Positions 47,139 through 57,008 of a stretch of 64,000 bases of DNA are shown here, one piece after another. The position numbers and the translations under genes are program-made. The first letter of the stretch is position 1. Each line of letters starts with the position of its first letter. Source of the DNA: Chimaeribacter arupi (GTDB taxonomy: Bacteria > Pseudomonadota > Gammaproteobacteria > Enterobacterales > Enterobacteriaceae); the NCBI RefSeq assembly GCF_002858805.1, contig NZ_PJZI01000028.1, forward strand, positions 1 to 64,000, given 5' to 3'. The notes beneath the pieces are model-generated. The model did no database searches and had not been told where the DNA came from. It saw only the letters and a program-made list of their open reading frames with translations.

Positions 47139-49694
47139 TTGTACCTCTACATTGAGACACTCAAGCAGAGACTGGATGCGATCAACCAACTGCGTGTCGA
47201 TCGCGCCCTGGCGGCCACCGGGCCGGTTTTCCAACAGGTCTACAGTCTGCTGCCGATCTTATTGCATTATCACCACCCTCTGATGCCCGGCTACCTTGAA
47301 GGCAGCGTTCCATGCGGCATTTGCCTGTTCACGCCTGATGAAAAGCAATCGCGTTATCTTGCTGATTTAGAAGAAAAAATCGGCAAACCGCTGGACAAGA
47401 CCCCCCACGGCGAGTTGCCGGTCACCGCGCTGTACTCCATGGGCAGCACCTCCTCGATCGGCCAGAGCGACAGTTCAGACCTCGACATCTGGGTGTGCCA
47501 CCAATCCTGGCTCGACCCGGAAGAGCGCCAGCGCCTGCAACAAAAATGCAGCCTGCTGGAGTCCTGGGCCGCCGATCTGGGCGTTGAAGTCAGCTTCTTC
47601 CTGATTGATGAGAACCGCTTCCGCCATAATGAGAGCGGCAGCCTGGGCGGCGAGGATTGTGGTTCTACCCAACATATTCTGTTGCTGGATGAGTTCTACC
47701 GCAGTGCGGTACGGCTGGCCGGCAAACGTATTCTGTGGAACATGGTGCCGTGCGAGGAAGAGGGCAATTATGACGACTACGTCATGTCGCTCTATGCGCA
47801 GGGCGCGCTGACGCCAAATGAGTGGCTGGATCTCGGCGGCCTGAGCACGCTGTCAGCGGAGGAGTATTTCGGTGCCAGCTTGTGGCAGCTCTATAAAAGC
47901 ATCGACTCGCCCTACAAGGCGGTGCTGAAAACCCTGCTGCTGGAAGCCTACTCCTGGGAATACCCGGACACCCAACTGCTGGCGATGGACATCAAACGTC
48001 GCCTGCACGGCGGGGAGATTGTCTCCTTCGGGCTGGACGCCTACTGCATGATGCTGGACCGCGTGACCCGCTACCTGACGGCGATTGAGGATGAAACCCG
48101 CCTCGATCTGGTGCGCCGCTGCTTCTACCTGAAAGTGTGCGAAAAGCTGTCACAGGGGCGCGAGTGTGTGGGCTGGCGGCGTGAAATCCTGGTACAGCTG
48201 GTGCAGGAGTGGGGCTGGAGCAGCGAGAAGCTGGCGATCCTGGACAACCGCAACAACTGGAAAATCGGCCGGGTACGTGAGGCACACAACGAGTTGCTGG
48301 ACGCGATGATGCAGAGCTACCGCAACCTGATCCGTTTCGCCCGCCGCAATAATTTAAGCGTCAGCGCCAGCCCGCAGGACATCGGCGTGCTGACCCGTAA
48401 ACTCTACGCCGCCTTTGAGGCGCTGCCGGGCAAAGTGACGCTGGTGAACCCGCAGATTTCGCCGGACCTGTCAGAAAACGATCTGACCTTTATCCATGTC
48501 CCGGTGGGCCGGGCCAACCGCACTGGCTGGTATCTCTATAACCAGGCCCCGTCAATGGACGCCATCATCAGCCATCAGCCGCTGGAATATAACCGCTACC
48601 TGAACAAGCTGGTGGCCTGGGCCTATTTCAACGGGTTGCTGACGCCGCGCACCCGCCTGCATATTAAAGGCGGCAGCCTGTGTGACATCGCCAAATTGCA
48701 GGAACTGGTAGCGGATGTGTCGCACCATTTCCCGCTGCGCCTGCCGGCCCCGACGCCGAAAGCGCTCTACAGCCCGTGTGAGATCCGCCATCTGGCGATT
48801 ATCGTGAACCTTGAGCACGACCCGACCGCGGCGTTCCGCAACCAGGTGGTGCATTTTGATTTCCGCAAACTCGACGTGTTCAGCTTTGGCCAGCAGCAGC
48901 AGTGCCTGGTGGGCAGCATTGACCTGCTCTACCGCAACTCCTGGAATGAGGTGCGGACGCTGCATTTCAGCGGTGAACAGGCGGTGCTGGAAGCGCTGAA
49001 AACCATCCTCGGCAAAATGCATCAGGACGCCGCCCCGCCGGAATCGGTGGAGGTCTTCTGCTACAGCCAGCACCTGCGCGGGCTTATCCGCACGCGCCTG
49101 CAACAACTGGTGTCCGAGTGCATTGAGCTGCGTCTCTCCAGTACCCGGCAGGAGCCGGGGCGCTTCAAGGCGGTGCGGGTGTCCGGCCAGACCTGGGGGC
49201 TGTTCTTTGAGCGTTTAAGCGTGTCGGTGCAGAAGCTGGAGAACGCGGTGGAGTTTTACGGCGCCATCTCCAACAACAAACTGCACGGCCTGTCGGTGAA
49301 GATGGAATCCGATCAGGTGCACCTGCCGGCGGTGGTGGATGGCTACGCCAGCGAAGGCATTATCCAGTTCTTCTTTGAAGACTCGCCGGACGACCGCGGC
49401 TTTAATATCTATATTCTGGATGAGTCGAACCGGATAGAGGTGTTCCACCATTGTGAAGGCAGCAAAGAGGAGCTGGTGAAAGATGTCAGCCGCTTCTACT
49501 CCTCCTCCCATGACCGCTTCACCTATGGCTCCAGCTTCATTAACTTCAATCTGCCGCAGTTTTACCAGATCGTGGTGCTTGAGGGGCGCAAGCAGGTGAT
49601 CCCGTTCCGCAGCAAGGCGCTTACGGCGCTGAACCTGGCCGTCAACAACGACGCCTTGCCGCAATCACTGAAGCAGTTTTACCAGCTGCATTAA
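47139..49694 (+). CDS. cyaA: Class I adenylate cyclase
   Basis: An 851-residue cytoplasmic enzyme making cAMP from ATP. The N-terminal catalytic domain has the class I signature [20 protein letters not shown] near residue 105-125 and [20 protein letters not shown]; the C-terminal half is the regulatory region responding to phosphorylated EIIA-Glc. Translation begins at a TTG, as in E. coli, where the poor start limits synthesis. The C-terminal 20 residues differ from E. coli. cAMP-CRP repression is suggested by the upstream CRP box. Confidence 0.96.
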   Translation: MYLYIETLKQRLDAINQLRVDRALAATGPVFQQVYSLLPILLHYHHPLMPGYLEGSVPCGICLFTPDEKQSRYLADLEEKIGKPLDKTPHGELPVTALYSMGSTSSIGQSDSSDLDIWVCHQSWLDPEERQRLQQKCSLLESWAADLGVEVSFFLIDENRFRHNESGSLGGEDCGSTQHILLLDEFYRSAVRLAGKRILWNMVPCEEEGNYDDYVMSLYAQGALTPNEWLDLGGLSTLSAEEYFGASLWQLYKSIDSPYKAVLKTLLLEAYSWEYPDTQLLAMDIKRRLHGGEIVSFGLDAYCMMLDRVTRYLTAIEDETRLDLVRRCFYLKVCEKLSQGRECVGWRREILVQLVQEWGWSSEKLAILDNRNNWKIGRVREAHNELLDAMMQSYRNLIRFARRNNLSVSASPQDIGVLTRKLYAAFEALPGKVTLVNPQISPDLSENDLTFIHVPVGRANRTGWYLYNQAPSMDAIISHQPLEYNRYLNKLVAWAYFNGLLTPRTRLHIKGGSLCDIAKLQELVADVSHHFPLRLPAPTPKALYSPCEIRHLAIIVNLEHDPTAAFRNQVVHFDFRKLDVFSFGQQQQCLVGSIDLLYRNSWNEVRTLHFSGEQAVLEALKTILGKMHQDAAPPESVEVFCYSQHLRGLIRTRLQQLVSECIELRLSSTRQEPGRFKAVRVSGQTWGLFFERLSVSVQKLENAVEFYGAISNNKLHGLSVKMESDQVHLPAVVDGYASEGIIQFFFEDSPDDRGFNIYILDESNRIEVFHHCEGSKEELVKDVSRFYSSSHDRFTYGSSFINFNLPQFYQIVVLEGRKQVIPFRSKALTALNLAVNNDALPQSLKQFYQLH

Positions 49695-49712
49695 TGCCTG
49701 ACACCGCTCTGG

Positions 49713-49742
49713 AAAAGGGTCCGGCTTGCCGGGCCCTTTTTT
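49713..49742 (+). terminator. Terminator of cyaA
   Basis: AAAAGGGTCCGG-CTTG-CCGGGCCCTTTT followed by T residues. Only 159 bases separate cyaA and lptM; the frataxin gene cyaY, normally here on the minus strand, is absent. Confidence 0.92.
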
Positions 49743-49853
49743 ATGGTGCGCCCGCCATCGCATTGCCGCGGCTCCGATGCAATTCCTATTGCTTTTCATG
49801 ATCCACCTGCGATTATAGAGAGCTTGGACGCACGAAACACAGGCATCAATCGC

Positions 49854-50051
49854 ATGAAAAAACAATTACGCTGGGCGCTGGCTGCGGTCGCGTTGCTGGG
49901 GCTTTCCGGCTGTGGTCTGAAAGGCCCGCTCTATTTCCCCCCGGCGGAAAAACCAAAGGTCTCTACCGCACCGTCCGACTCCGGTGACGTGCAGAAAAAC
50001 CAACAATCAACGTCCGGTACGCAGAGCACCTCATCGTCTGCCGGTATGTAA
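49854..50051 (+). CDS. lptM: Small lipoprotein LptM (YifL)
   Basis: A 65-residue lipoprotein. The signal peptide MKKQLRWALAAVALLGLSGC ends in a lipobox with acylated Cys20, followed by the family hallmark GLKGPLYFPP and a low-complexity Ser/Thr/Gln tail. In E. coli LptM assists oxidative maturation of the LptD-LptE translocon in the outer membrane. The ATG at 49854 is the only start compatible with a signal peptide; a longer frame from 49743 would cross the cyaA terminator. Confidence 0.93.
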   Translation: MKKQLRWALAAVALLGLSGCGLKGPLYFPPAEKPKVSTAPSDSGDVQKNQQSTSGTQSTSSSAGM

Positions 50052-50127
50052 CAGGGTAGCCCAGGCAGGCGCGGCCTGTCAGGCACACCCGGCGTCCGGA
50101 ATTCGCCGGCAGTAAGCGGAGTATGAT

Positions 50128-50952
50128 ATGCAGTTCTCCAAAATGCATGGGCTGGGCAACGACTTCATGGTTGTCGATGCCGTCACACAGAACGTCTATT
50201 TCTCGCCCGACCTGATCCGGCGGCTGGCCGATCGCCACACCGGTGTCGGCTTTGACCAGCTGTTAATCGTCGAACCGCCCTACGACCCGGAACTGGATTT
50301 TCATTACCGCATCTTTAATGCGGACGGCAGTGAAGTGGCCCAGTGCGGCAACGGCGCCCGCTGTTTTGCCCGCTTTGTGCGCCTGAAAGGGCTGACCAAC
50401 AAACGCGACATCCGCGTCAGTACCCAGACCGGCCGCATGGTGCTGAGCGTCACGGAAAATGACGACGTCTGCGTCAACATGGGCGAGCCGAATTTCGAGC
50501 CGCAAGGCGTGCCGTTCCGCGCCGCCAAAGCAGAAAAAACCTATATCCTGCGCGCTGCGGAGAAAACTATCCTGTGCGGCGTGGTGTCGATGGGTAACCC
50601 GCACTGCGTGCTTCAGGTGGACGATGTGCTGACCGCTGACGTGGAAACCCTGGGGCCGGTGCTGGAAAGCCATGACCGCTTCCCGGAGCGGGTGAACGTC
50701 GGCTTTATGCAGGTGGTCAGCCGCGATCACATCAAACTGCGTGTGTTTGAGCGCGGCGCGGGGGAAACCCAGGCCTGCGGCAGCGGTGCCTGTGCGGCAG
50801 CGGCCGTCGGCATTTTGCAGGAGCTGCTCACCGAGAGCGTGCTGGTGGAGTTGCCGGGCGGCAACCTGAACATCCGCTGGAAAGGGCCGGGCCATCCGCT
50901 GTTTATGACCGGGCCGGCCACCCATGTTTATGACGGATTCATTCATTTATGA
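50128..50952 (+). CDS. dapF: Diaminopimelate epimerase
   Basis: A 274-residue PLP-independent epimerase interconverting LL- and meso-diaminopimelate for lysine and peptidoglycan synthesis. The two catalytic cysteines are Cys73 in [10 protein letters not shown] and the one near 217 in [26 protein letters not shown] is at the N-terminus. Same length as E. coli. It overlaps yigA by four bases and begins a coupled dapF-yigA-xerC-yigB unit. Confidence 0.97.
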   Translation: MQFSKMHGLGNDFMVVDAVTQNVYFSPDLIRRLADRHTGVGFDQLLIVEPPYDPELDFHYRIFNADGSEVAQCGNGARCFARFVRLKGLTNKRDIRVSTQTGRMVLSVTENDDVCVNMGEPNFEPQGVPFRAAKAEKTYILRAAEKTILCGVVSMGNPHCVLQVDDVLTADVETLGPVLESHDRFPERVNVGFMQVVSRDHIKLRVFERGAGETQACGSGACAAAAVGILQELLTESVLVELPGGNLNIRWKGPGHPLFMTGPATHVYDGFIHL

Positions 50953-51653
50953 GCAATGCAGACGATCAGGCGACCGCCGTCGCTGACCTTAACGATGAGC
51001 GGGTGATGCACTATCTGCTGCAACATCCTGATTTCTTTATCCGCAATGCGCGCCGTGTGGAACAGATGCGCGTGCCGCACCCGGTGCGCGGGTCGGTGTC
51101 ACTGGTGGAGTGGCAGCTTGGCCGCCAGCGCAACCAGATCCGCCATCTGGAAGAGGAGATCACCCTGCTGATGGAACAGGCCACGGTGAATGAGTCACTG
51201 TTTGGCCGCCTGATCCAGCTCCAGGCCGATCTGGCCGGGGCGGAAAGTTTGCAGGACATGCTCGACAGGTTGCACCGCTGGGCGCGCAGCCTCGGGCTGG
51301 CGGGCGCGCATGTGCGCCTCTTCTCTGACAGCTGGAAGCTCGGCGCACCGTCGCACTTTACCCACCTCGGGCTGACACGCATGGCGTTCGATGCGTTCCG
51401 CATTCCGCGGATGGGCGAGGATAACCACTTCCTCGGCAGCCTGACCGGCCCGGAATTGTTACTGCTGTTGCCGCAGGCGAAGCAGGTCGGTTCGGTTGCG
51501 CTGTCGCTGATGGGGGAGCAGGGCGAACTGGGGATGCTGATTTTCAGCAGCCGCGACCCGCACCACTATCACACCGGCATGGGCACCGTGATGCTTGACC
51601 AGCTGGCGCGTATGTTGCCCGGCCTGCTGGCGCGCTGGGTGGAACGCGCATGA
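50949..51653 (+). CDS. yigA: DUF484 protein YigA
   Basis: A 234-residue cytosolic protein of the DUF484 family with a GAF-like fold in its C-terminal two thirds. [40 protein letters not shown] and the predicted coiled coil around [13 protein letters not shown] are typical. Function is not established; conserved linkage to dapF and xerC is its best-known feature. ATGA overlaps join it to both neighbours. Confidence 0.93.
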   Translation: MSNADDQATAVADLNDERVMHYLLQHPDFFIRNARRVEQMRVPHPVRGSVSLVEWQLGRQRNQIRHLEEEITLLMEQATVNESLFGRLIQLQADLAGAESLQDMLDRLHRWARSLGLAGAHVRLFSDSWKLGAPSHFTHLGLTRMAFDAFRIPRMGEDNHFLGSLTGPELLLLLPQAKQVGSVALSLMGEQGELGMLIFSSRDPHHYHTGMGTVMLDQLARMLPGLLARWVERA

Positions 51654-52576
51654 CCGTAAACGCGGGCGGCACCCGGTTTCCGGCACTCAGCGAACCGGTG
51701 GCGCACTTTCTGCGGTTCCTGAAAAACGAACGGCAGCTCAGCCCGCTGACCATTAAAAGCTACGGCCATGAACTTGAGGTGCTGGTGGAGATGGCCGCCA
51801 AAGCCGGGGTGCAGGCGTGGCCGCAGCTTGACCCGGCGCGCGTGCGGTCACTGGCCGCCAACAGCAAACGCAGCGGCCTGAAAGCCGCCAGCCTGGCGTT
51901 GCGGATGTCCGCGTTGCGCAGTTTCCTGGACTGGATGGTGAGCCAGGGCGCGTTACCGGCCAACCCCGCCAAAGGCATTTCCACACCGCGTGCGGCGCGC
52001 CATCTGCCGAAAAACATGGACGTGGACGAAGTCGATAAACTGCTCTCCATCGACATCAATGACCCGCTGGCGATCCGCGATCGGGCGATGCTGGAGATCA
52101 TGTACGGTGCCGGGCTGCGTCTGGCAGAGACGGTAGGCATCGACTGCCGCCACGTTGACCGCGCCGGCGGGGAAGTGTGGGTGCTCGGCAAAGGCAGCAA
52201 AGAGCGCAAAGTGCCGATTGGCAGCACCGCGTTGCTGTGGCTGGAGAAGTGGCTGGCGCTGCGTGACCAGTTCGGCCCCTCGGATGACGCGCTGTTCCTG
52301 TCAAAACAGGGGAAACGCATCTCGGCGCGCAATGTGCAGAAACGCTTTGCCGAGTGGGGCATCAAACAGGGGGTGAACAGCCATATCCACCCGCATAAAT
52401 TGCGCCACTCGTTTGCCACGCATATGCTGGAGTCGAGCGGCGATCTGCGTGCGGTGCAGGAATTGCTCGGCCACGCCAACCTCTCCACCACCCAGATCTA
52501 TACGCACCTCGACTTCCAGCATCTGGCATCGGTGTATGATGCCGCGCACCCGCGAGCCAAACGAGGAAAATCCTGA
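51650..52576 (+). CDS. xerC: Site-specific tyrosine recombinase XerC
   Basis: A 308-residue tyrosine recombinase that with XerD resolves chromosome dimers at dif. The N-terminal SAM-like DNA-binding domain includes [20 protein letters not shown]; the catalytic domain has Arg in YGAGLRLAE, Lys in [42 protein letters not shown] with the Tyr nucleophile. It is about ten residues longer than E. coli XerC at the N-terminus. It overlaps yigA by four bases and yigB by one. Confidence 0.97.
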   Translation: MTVNAGGTRFPALSEPVAHFLRFLKNERQLSPLTIKSYGHELEVLVEMAAKAGVQAWPQLDPARVRSLAANSKRSGLKAASLALRMSALRSFLDWMVSQGALPANPAKGISTPRAARHLPKNMDVDEVDKLLSIDINDPLAIRDRAMLEIMYGAGLRLAETVGIDCRHVDRAGGEVWVLGKGSKERKVPIGSTALLWLEKWLALRDQFGPSDDALFLSKQGKRISARNVQKRFAEWGIKQGVNSHIHPHKLRHSFATHMLESSGDLRAVQELLGHANLSTTQIYTHLDFQHLASVYDAAHPRAKRGKS

Positions 52577-53292
52577 TGATCGTCTACCGTCCGTTACAGA
52601 CCCTTTCGGCCCTCACGTTCGATCTGGATGACACGTTGTATGACAACGCGCCGGTGATCCGCCGTACCGAGCTGGAGTCGATGAACTTCCTGCGCGGTTA
52701 CCATCCGCTGCTGGCGGAAGTGGAATCCGGCCACTTCCAGCAGTTGCGCGCCGAATTGCGGCAACAGGACCCGGAAATCTACCATGACGTCACCCAATGG
52801 CGCTGGCGGGCGGTGCACCTGGGGCTGACCCGGCTGGGGCTGAGCGACGCAGAAGCCTCACAGGGCGCAGACGAGGCGATGGCGCACTTCGCCCAATGGC
52901 GCAGCCGCATTGAGGTGCCGCAGGAGACGCACGATACCCTGAAGGCGCTGGCGGCGCGCTGGCCGCTGGTGGCGGTCACCAACGGCAACGCCGACCCGGC
53001 AGCGTTCGGGCTGAGTGACTATTTTGAGTGTGTATTGCGATCCGGCCCGCACGGCCGCGCCAAACCCTATGAAGACATGTACCACCTGGCGGCGCGCCAG
53101 CTCAATCTGCCGCTGCATGAAATCCTGCATGTCGGCGATGACCTCACCACCGACGTGGCCGGATCGGTACGCTGCGGGATGCAATCCTGCTGGATTAACC
53201 TGCGCGAAGGCAATCTGATGAAAATCCGTGACGCGCGCTTATTGCCCCATATCGAGATTTCGCGGTTGGCTTCGCTGACAGCATTGTTATAA
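52576..53292 (+). CDS. yigB: HAD-family phosphatase YigB
   Basis: A 238-residue haloacid-dehalogenase phosphatase, active in E. coli on FMN and on the riboflavin precursor 5-amino-6-ribitylamino-uracil phosphate. Motif I is [16 protein letters not shown] with the nucleophile Asp, motif [11 protein letters not shown], and motif [19 protein letters not shown] ... [14 protein letters not shown]. The ATG overlaps the xerC stop (TGATG). Confidence 0.95.
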   Translation: MIVYRPLQTLSALTFDLDDTLYDNAPVIRRTELESMNFLRGYHPLLAEVESGHFQQLRAELRQQDPEIYHDVTQWRWRAVHLGLTRLGLSDAEASQGADEAMAHFAQWRSRIEVPQETHDTLKALAARWPLVAVTNGNADPAAFGLSDYFECVLRSGPHGRAKPYEDMYHLAARQLNLPLHEILHVGDDLTTDVAGSVRCGMQSCWINLREGNLMKIRDARLLPHIEISRLASLTALL

Positions 53293-53320
53293 TCCTCTGC
53301 GATTCTGTATATATCCCCAG
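53288..53320 (+). promoter_or_regulatory. uvrD promoter with LexA box
   Basis: TATAAT at 53288-53293 is a consensus -10. CTG-TATATATCCC-CAG at 53305-53320 fits the LexA consensus CTG-N10-CAG and closely resembles the E. coli uvrD operator. LexA bound there would block initiation, so uvrD is SOS inducible. Confidence 0.9.
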
Positions 53321-53378
53321 TGAAATGCCCGGCATCCGGTTGCCCGGCGTTTTCTCCTTACCCAGACAGACGGTGCCT

Positions 53379-55541
53379 ATGGACGTTTCTGACCTGCTCG
53401 ACAGCCTGAATGATAAACAACGTGAAGCCGTGGCGGCGCCACGCAGCAACCTGTTGGTGTTGGCCGGCGCGGGCAGCGGCAAAACGCGGGTGCTGGTGCA
53501 CCGCATCGCCTGGCTGCTCTCGGTGGAGAATTGCTCGCCCTATTCGATTATGGCGGTGACGTTCACCAACAAAGCAGCGGCTGAGATGCGCCACCGCATC
53601 GAGCACCTGATTGGCACCAGCCAGGGCGGGATGTGGATCGGCACCTTCCACGGGCTGGCGCACCGCCTGCTGCGTGCGCACCACCTGGATGCCCGGCTGC
53701 CGCAGGATTTCCAGATCCTCGACAGCGAAGACCAGCTGCGCCTGCTCAAGCGCCTGATCAAGGCGATGAACCTGGATGAGAAGCAGTGGCCGGCGCGCCA
53801 GGCGATGTGGTACATCAACGGCAAAAAAGATGACGGCCTGCGCCCGCAGCATATCGAGAGCTACGGCAACCCAGTGGAGCAGACCTGGCTGCGCGTCTAT
53901 CAGGCGTATCAGGAAGCGTGTGACCGCGCCGGGCTGGTGGATTTCGCCGAGCTGCTGCTGCGCGCCCACGAGCTGTGGCTCAACAAACCGCACATCCTTA
54001 ACCATTACCGCGAGCGTTTCACCAATATTCTGGTAGATGAGTTCCAGGACACCAACAGCATCCAGTACGCCTGGATCCGCCTGCTGGCCGGGGATCAGGC
54101 CAATGTGATGATCGTCGGCGATGATGACCAGTCGATTTACGGCTGGCGCGGCGCGCAGGTGGAGAACATCCAGCGCTTCCTGAAAGATTTCCCGAAGGCG
54201 GAAACTATCCGCCTGGAGCAGAATTACCGCTCCACCAGCAATATCCTGACCGCGGCCAACACCCTGATCGCCAATAACAACGGGCGGATGGGCAAAAACC
54301 TCTGGACGGAGGACGCCGAGGGCGAGCGCATCTCGATCTACTGCGCGTTCAACGAACTGGACGAAGCGCGCTTCGTGGTGAACCGCATCAAAACCTGGCA
54401 GGAAACCGGTAACGCCCTGAATGATTGCGCGATCCTCTACCGCAGCAACGCCCAGTCACGCGTGCTGGAAGAGGCGCTGTTACAGGTGTCGATGCCGTAC
54501 CGCATCTATGGCGGGATGCGCTTCTTCGAACGGCAGGAGATCAAGGATTCGCTGGCTTACCTGCGCCTTATCGCCAACCGCAATGACGACGCTGCTTTTG
54601 AGCGCGTGGTCAATACACCGACCCGCGGCATCGGTGACCGCACCATTGACGTGGTGCGCCAGACGGCGCGTGAGCGCCAGCTGACACTGTGGCAATCGAC
54701 CCGCGCCCTGTTGCAGGAGAAGGCGCTGGCGGGCCGGGCGGCCTCGGCGCTGCAACGCTTTACCGAACTGGTGGACGCGCTGGCGCATGACACCAGCGAG
54801 ATGCCGTTGCATGTGCAGACTGACCGGGTAATCAAGGATTCCGGCCTGTGGATGATGTACGAGCAGGAGAAGGGCGAAAAAGGCCAGGCGCGTATCGAGA
54901 ACCTTGAGGAGCTGGTGAACGCCACACGCCAGTACAGCTATCAGGATGAAGATGAAGACCTGATGCCGTTGCAGGCGTTCCTCTCCCATGCCGCGCTGGA
55001 AGCGGGCGAAGGGCAGGCGGACGCCTACCAGGATGCCGTGCAGCTGATGACGCTGCACTCGGCGAAAGGGCTGGAGTTTAAACAAGTGTTTATCGTCGGG
55101 ATGGAAGAGGGCATGTTCCCGAGCCAGATGGCGCTGGACGAAGGCGGCCGTCTCGAAGAGGAGCGGCGGCTGGCCTACGTCGGCGTGACGCGTGCGATGC
55201 AGAAACTCACGCTGACCTACGCCGAAACCCGCCGCCTGTACGGCAAAGAGGTATTCCACCGGCCCTCACGGTTCATCGCGGAACTGCCGGAAACCTGCAT
55301 CGAAGAGGTACGGCTGCGCGCCAGCGTCTCACGCCCGGTCAACACCCGCCGCATGGGCGCGCCGGTGGTGGAAAATGACAGCGGCTACAGCCTCGGCCAG
55401 CGTGTGCGCCACCCGAAATTTGGTGAAGGCACCATTATCAATCTGGAAGGCAGCGGCGACCACAGCCGCTTGCAGATTGCCTTCAACGGCGAGGGCATCA
55501 AGTGGCTGGTGGCCGCTTATGCCCGGCTCGAAACGGTGTAA
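53379..55541 (+). CDS. uvrD: DNA helicase II UvrD
   Basis: A 720-residue SF1A 3'-5' helicase, the length of E. coli UvrD, needed for nucleotide excision repair and mismatch repair. Motif I is [20 protein letters not shown] near residue 30, motif II ILVDEFQDTN, motif [18 protein letters not shown], motif [14 protein letters not shown], motif VI YVGVTRAMQKL. The C-terminal Tudor-like domain (GQRVRHPKFGEGTIINLEG) is present. The ATG at 53379 gives the E. coli N-terminus MDVSDLLDSLNDKQREAV; a frame from 53325 would start upstream of homology. Confidence 0.97.
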   Translation: MDVSDLLDSLNDKQREAVAAPRSNLLVLAGAGSGKTRVLVHRIAWLLSVENCSPYSIMAVTFTNKAAAEMRHRIEHLIGTSQGGMWIGTFHGLAHRLLRAHHLDARLPQDFQILDSEDQLRLLKRLIKAMNLDEKQWPARQAMWYINGKKDDGLRPQHIESYGNPVEQTWLRVYQAYQEACDRAGLVDFAELLLRAHELWLNKPHILNHYRERFTNILVDEFQDTNSIQYAWIRLLAGDQANVMIVGDDDQSIYGWRGAQVENIQRFLKDFPKAETIRLEQNYRSTSNILTAANTLIANNNGRMGKNLWTEDAEGERISIYCAFNELDEARFVVNRIKTWQETGNALNDCAILYRSNAQSRVLEEALLQVSMPYRIYGGMRFFERQEIKDSLAYLRLIANRNDDAAFERVVNTPTRGIGDRTIDVVRQTARERQLTLWQSTRALLQEKALAGRAASALQRFTELVDALAHDTSEMPLHVQTDRVIKDSGLWMMYEQEKGEKGQARIENLEELVNATRQYSYQDEDEDLMPLQAFLSHAALEAGEGQADAYQDAVQLMTLHSAKGLEFKQVFIVGMEEGMFPSQMALDEGGRLEEERRLAYVGVTRAMQKLTLTYAETRRLYGKEVFHRPSRFIAELPETCIEEVRLRASVSRPVNTRRMGAPVVENDSGYSLGQRVRHPKFGEGTIINLEGSGDHSRLQIAFNGEGIKWLVAAYARLETV

Positions 55542-55641
55542 TCCCTGCCCGGCCGGACGCCCGCAGTGAGGCGGCGCCCGGCCTCTCCCTGACGCCCGGC
55601 GGGCGGTGATTGTTTGTTGCACATTAACTGTCGGGCGGCGG

Positions 55642-55671
55642 TTGACAGTCTTTTTCGTCTCAGCGTAACAT
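55642..55671 (+). promoter_or_regulatory. Promoter of the corA transcript
   Basis: TTGACA at 55642-55647 and TAACAT at 55666-55671 with an 18-base spacer. A start site near 55678 gives a leader of about 250 bases before corA, containing a short frame and a stem-loop. Confidence 0.7.
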
Positions 55672-55702
55672 GCGCGCACTATTCTTAATGAGGATCTTCG
55701 CC

Positions 55703-55759
55703 TTGGACACACCCAGTAGATACTGGCTCAATAACCTGTTCATAAGGTGCAACTTCTAA
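55703..55759 (+). CDS. corL-like leader peptide in the corA 5' region
   Basis: An 18-codon frame, TTG start, reading (M)DTPSRYWLNNLFIRCNF, with GAGGA nine bases upstream. An ATG at 55688 in the same frame would give 23 residues but has no ribosome binding site. The stop overlaps the first base pairs of the stem at 55758-55784, so a translating ribosome would affect folding. In Salmonella the corA leader encodes a short frame (corL) whose translation controls Rho-dependent termination in response to Mg. The assignment is by position and architecture. Confidence 0.5.
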   Translation: MDTPSRYWLNNLFIRCNF

Positions 55760-55784
55760 GGCTATCCTCCTTGCTGATAGCCTT
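55758..55784 (+). promoter_or_regulatory. Stem-loop in the corA leader
   Basis: AAGGCTATC-CTCCTTGCT-GATAGCCTT, a nine-base perfect stem without a T run, starting on the stop codon of the leader frame. The remaining leader (55785-55925) is pyrimidine rich, which would suit Rho loading. Confidence 0.65.
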
Positions 55785-55925
55785 CGTGGTTGTCAGCGAC
55801 CCTCCTATTGTGTCGCCCTGAGTCAGAGCCTATCGCGGTCTGAAACACGCCGGTGTTACACACCCTTTTGGTTTCTGTGATCCATTGCGTTGCCTCTTTT
55901 TGTCGTCACAAGGGAGCAATCGCCT

Positions 55926-56876
55926 ATGCTGAGCGCATTCAAATTAGATAACAGCCGCTTATCCCGTTTAGAGTTGGATGACGCAGACGATCTCACCACC
56001 TCGCTGTGGGTAGATCTGATCGAACCCGACGTGGATGAACGCGAAAAAGTACAGACGGAGCTGGGCCAGAGCCTCGCCACCCGCCCGGAACTGGATGACA
56101 TCGAAGCCTCTGCGCGCTTCTTTGAAGACGAAGACGGCCTGCATATCCACTCCTTCTTCTATTTCGAAGATGCGGAAGATCACGGCGGTAACTCCACCGT
56201 GGCCTTTACCATCCGGGACGGCCGCCTCTATACCCTGCGCGAACGCGAACTGCCGGCTTTCCGCCTCTACCGGATGCGCGCCCGCAACCAGATGCTGATT
56301 GACGGCAATGCCTACGAGCTGCTGCTGGATCTGTTTGAAACCAAAATCGAACAGCTGGCCGATGAGATCGAAAACATTTACAGCGATCTGGAAAAACTGA
56401 GCCGGGTGATCATGGAAGGCCAGCAGGGCGACGAATATGACGCGGCGCTCTCAACGCTGGCGGAGCTGGAGGACGTTGGCTGGAAAGTGCGCCTCTGCCT
56501 GATGGATACCCAACGGGCGCTCAACTTCCTGGTGCGCAAGGCGCGGCTGCCGAACGGCCAGCTGGAGCAGGCGCGTGAAGTGCTGCGTGACATCGAATCC
56601 CTGTTGCCGCACAACGAATCCCTGTTCCAGAAGGTGAACTTCCTGATGCAGGCGGCGATGGGCTTTATCAACATTGAGCAGAACCGCATCATCAAAATCT
56701 TCTCGGTGGTCTCCGTGGTATTCCTGCCGCCGACGCTGGTGGCGTCCAGTTACGGCATGAACTTCGAATTTATGCCGGAGTTGCAGTGGTCATTCGGTTA
56801 CCCTGCCGCGATCGGCCTGATGATCCTGGCCGGTCTGGCCCCTTACCTCTATTTCAAGCGCAAAAACTGGCTGTAA
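55926..56876 (+). CDS. corA: Magnesium/cobalt transport protein CorA
   Basis: A 316-residue pentameric Mg2+/Co2+/Ni2+ channel. The large N-terminal cytoplasmic domain ([37 protein letters not shown]) is followed by the long stalk helix and two C-terminal membrane segments, with the signature YGMNF in [15 protein letters not shown] between them and the basic end KRKNWL. The ATG at 55926 gives the E. coli length; an upstream ATG at 55890 adds twelve non-conserved residues. Confidence 0.97.
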   Translation: MLSAFKLDNSRLSRLELDDADDLTTSLWVDLIEPDVDEREKVQTELGQSLATRPELDDIEASARFFEDEDGLHIHSFFYFEDAEDHGGNSTVAFTIRDGRLYTLRERELPAFRLYRMRARNQMLIDGNAYELLLDLFETKIEQLADEIENIYSDLEKLSRVIMEGQQGDEYDAALSTLAELEDVGWKVRLCLMDTQRALNFLVRKARLPNGQLEQAREVLRDIESLLPHNESLFQKVNFLMQAAMGFINIEQNRIIKIFSVVSVVFLPPTLVASSYGMNFEFMPELQWSFGYPAAIGLMILAGLAPYLYFKRKNWL

Positions 56877-56886
56877 TCGCCGGGTC

Positions 56887-56907
56887 GCTCCCCGCCCCGC
56901 GGGGAGC
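56887..56907 (+). terminator. Probable terminator of corA
   Basis: GCTCCCCGC-CCC-GCGGGGAGC, a nine-base GC-rich stem followed by a short T stretch. Confidence 0.65.
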
Positions 56908-57008
56908 CGTTTGCCCCCCTTCTGTGATTTCCCGCACACATCGTCCCCTTTTCTGCCTGATCCGGCGTACACTACTGTTTTGATTGTTAATGAAATGTAG
57001 AAATACAC

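Noticed and set aside
49665-49865. Minus-strand frame between cyaA and lptM as a cyaY remnant
   Set aside because: It overlaps the cyaA terminator and shows none of the conserved acidic helix or beta-sheet residues of frataxin.
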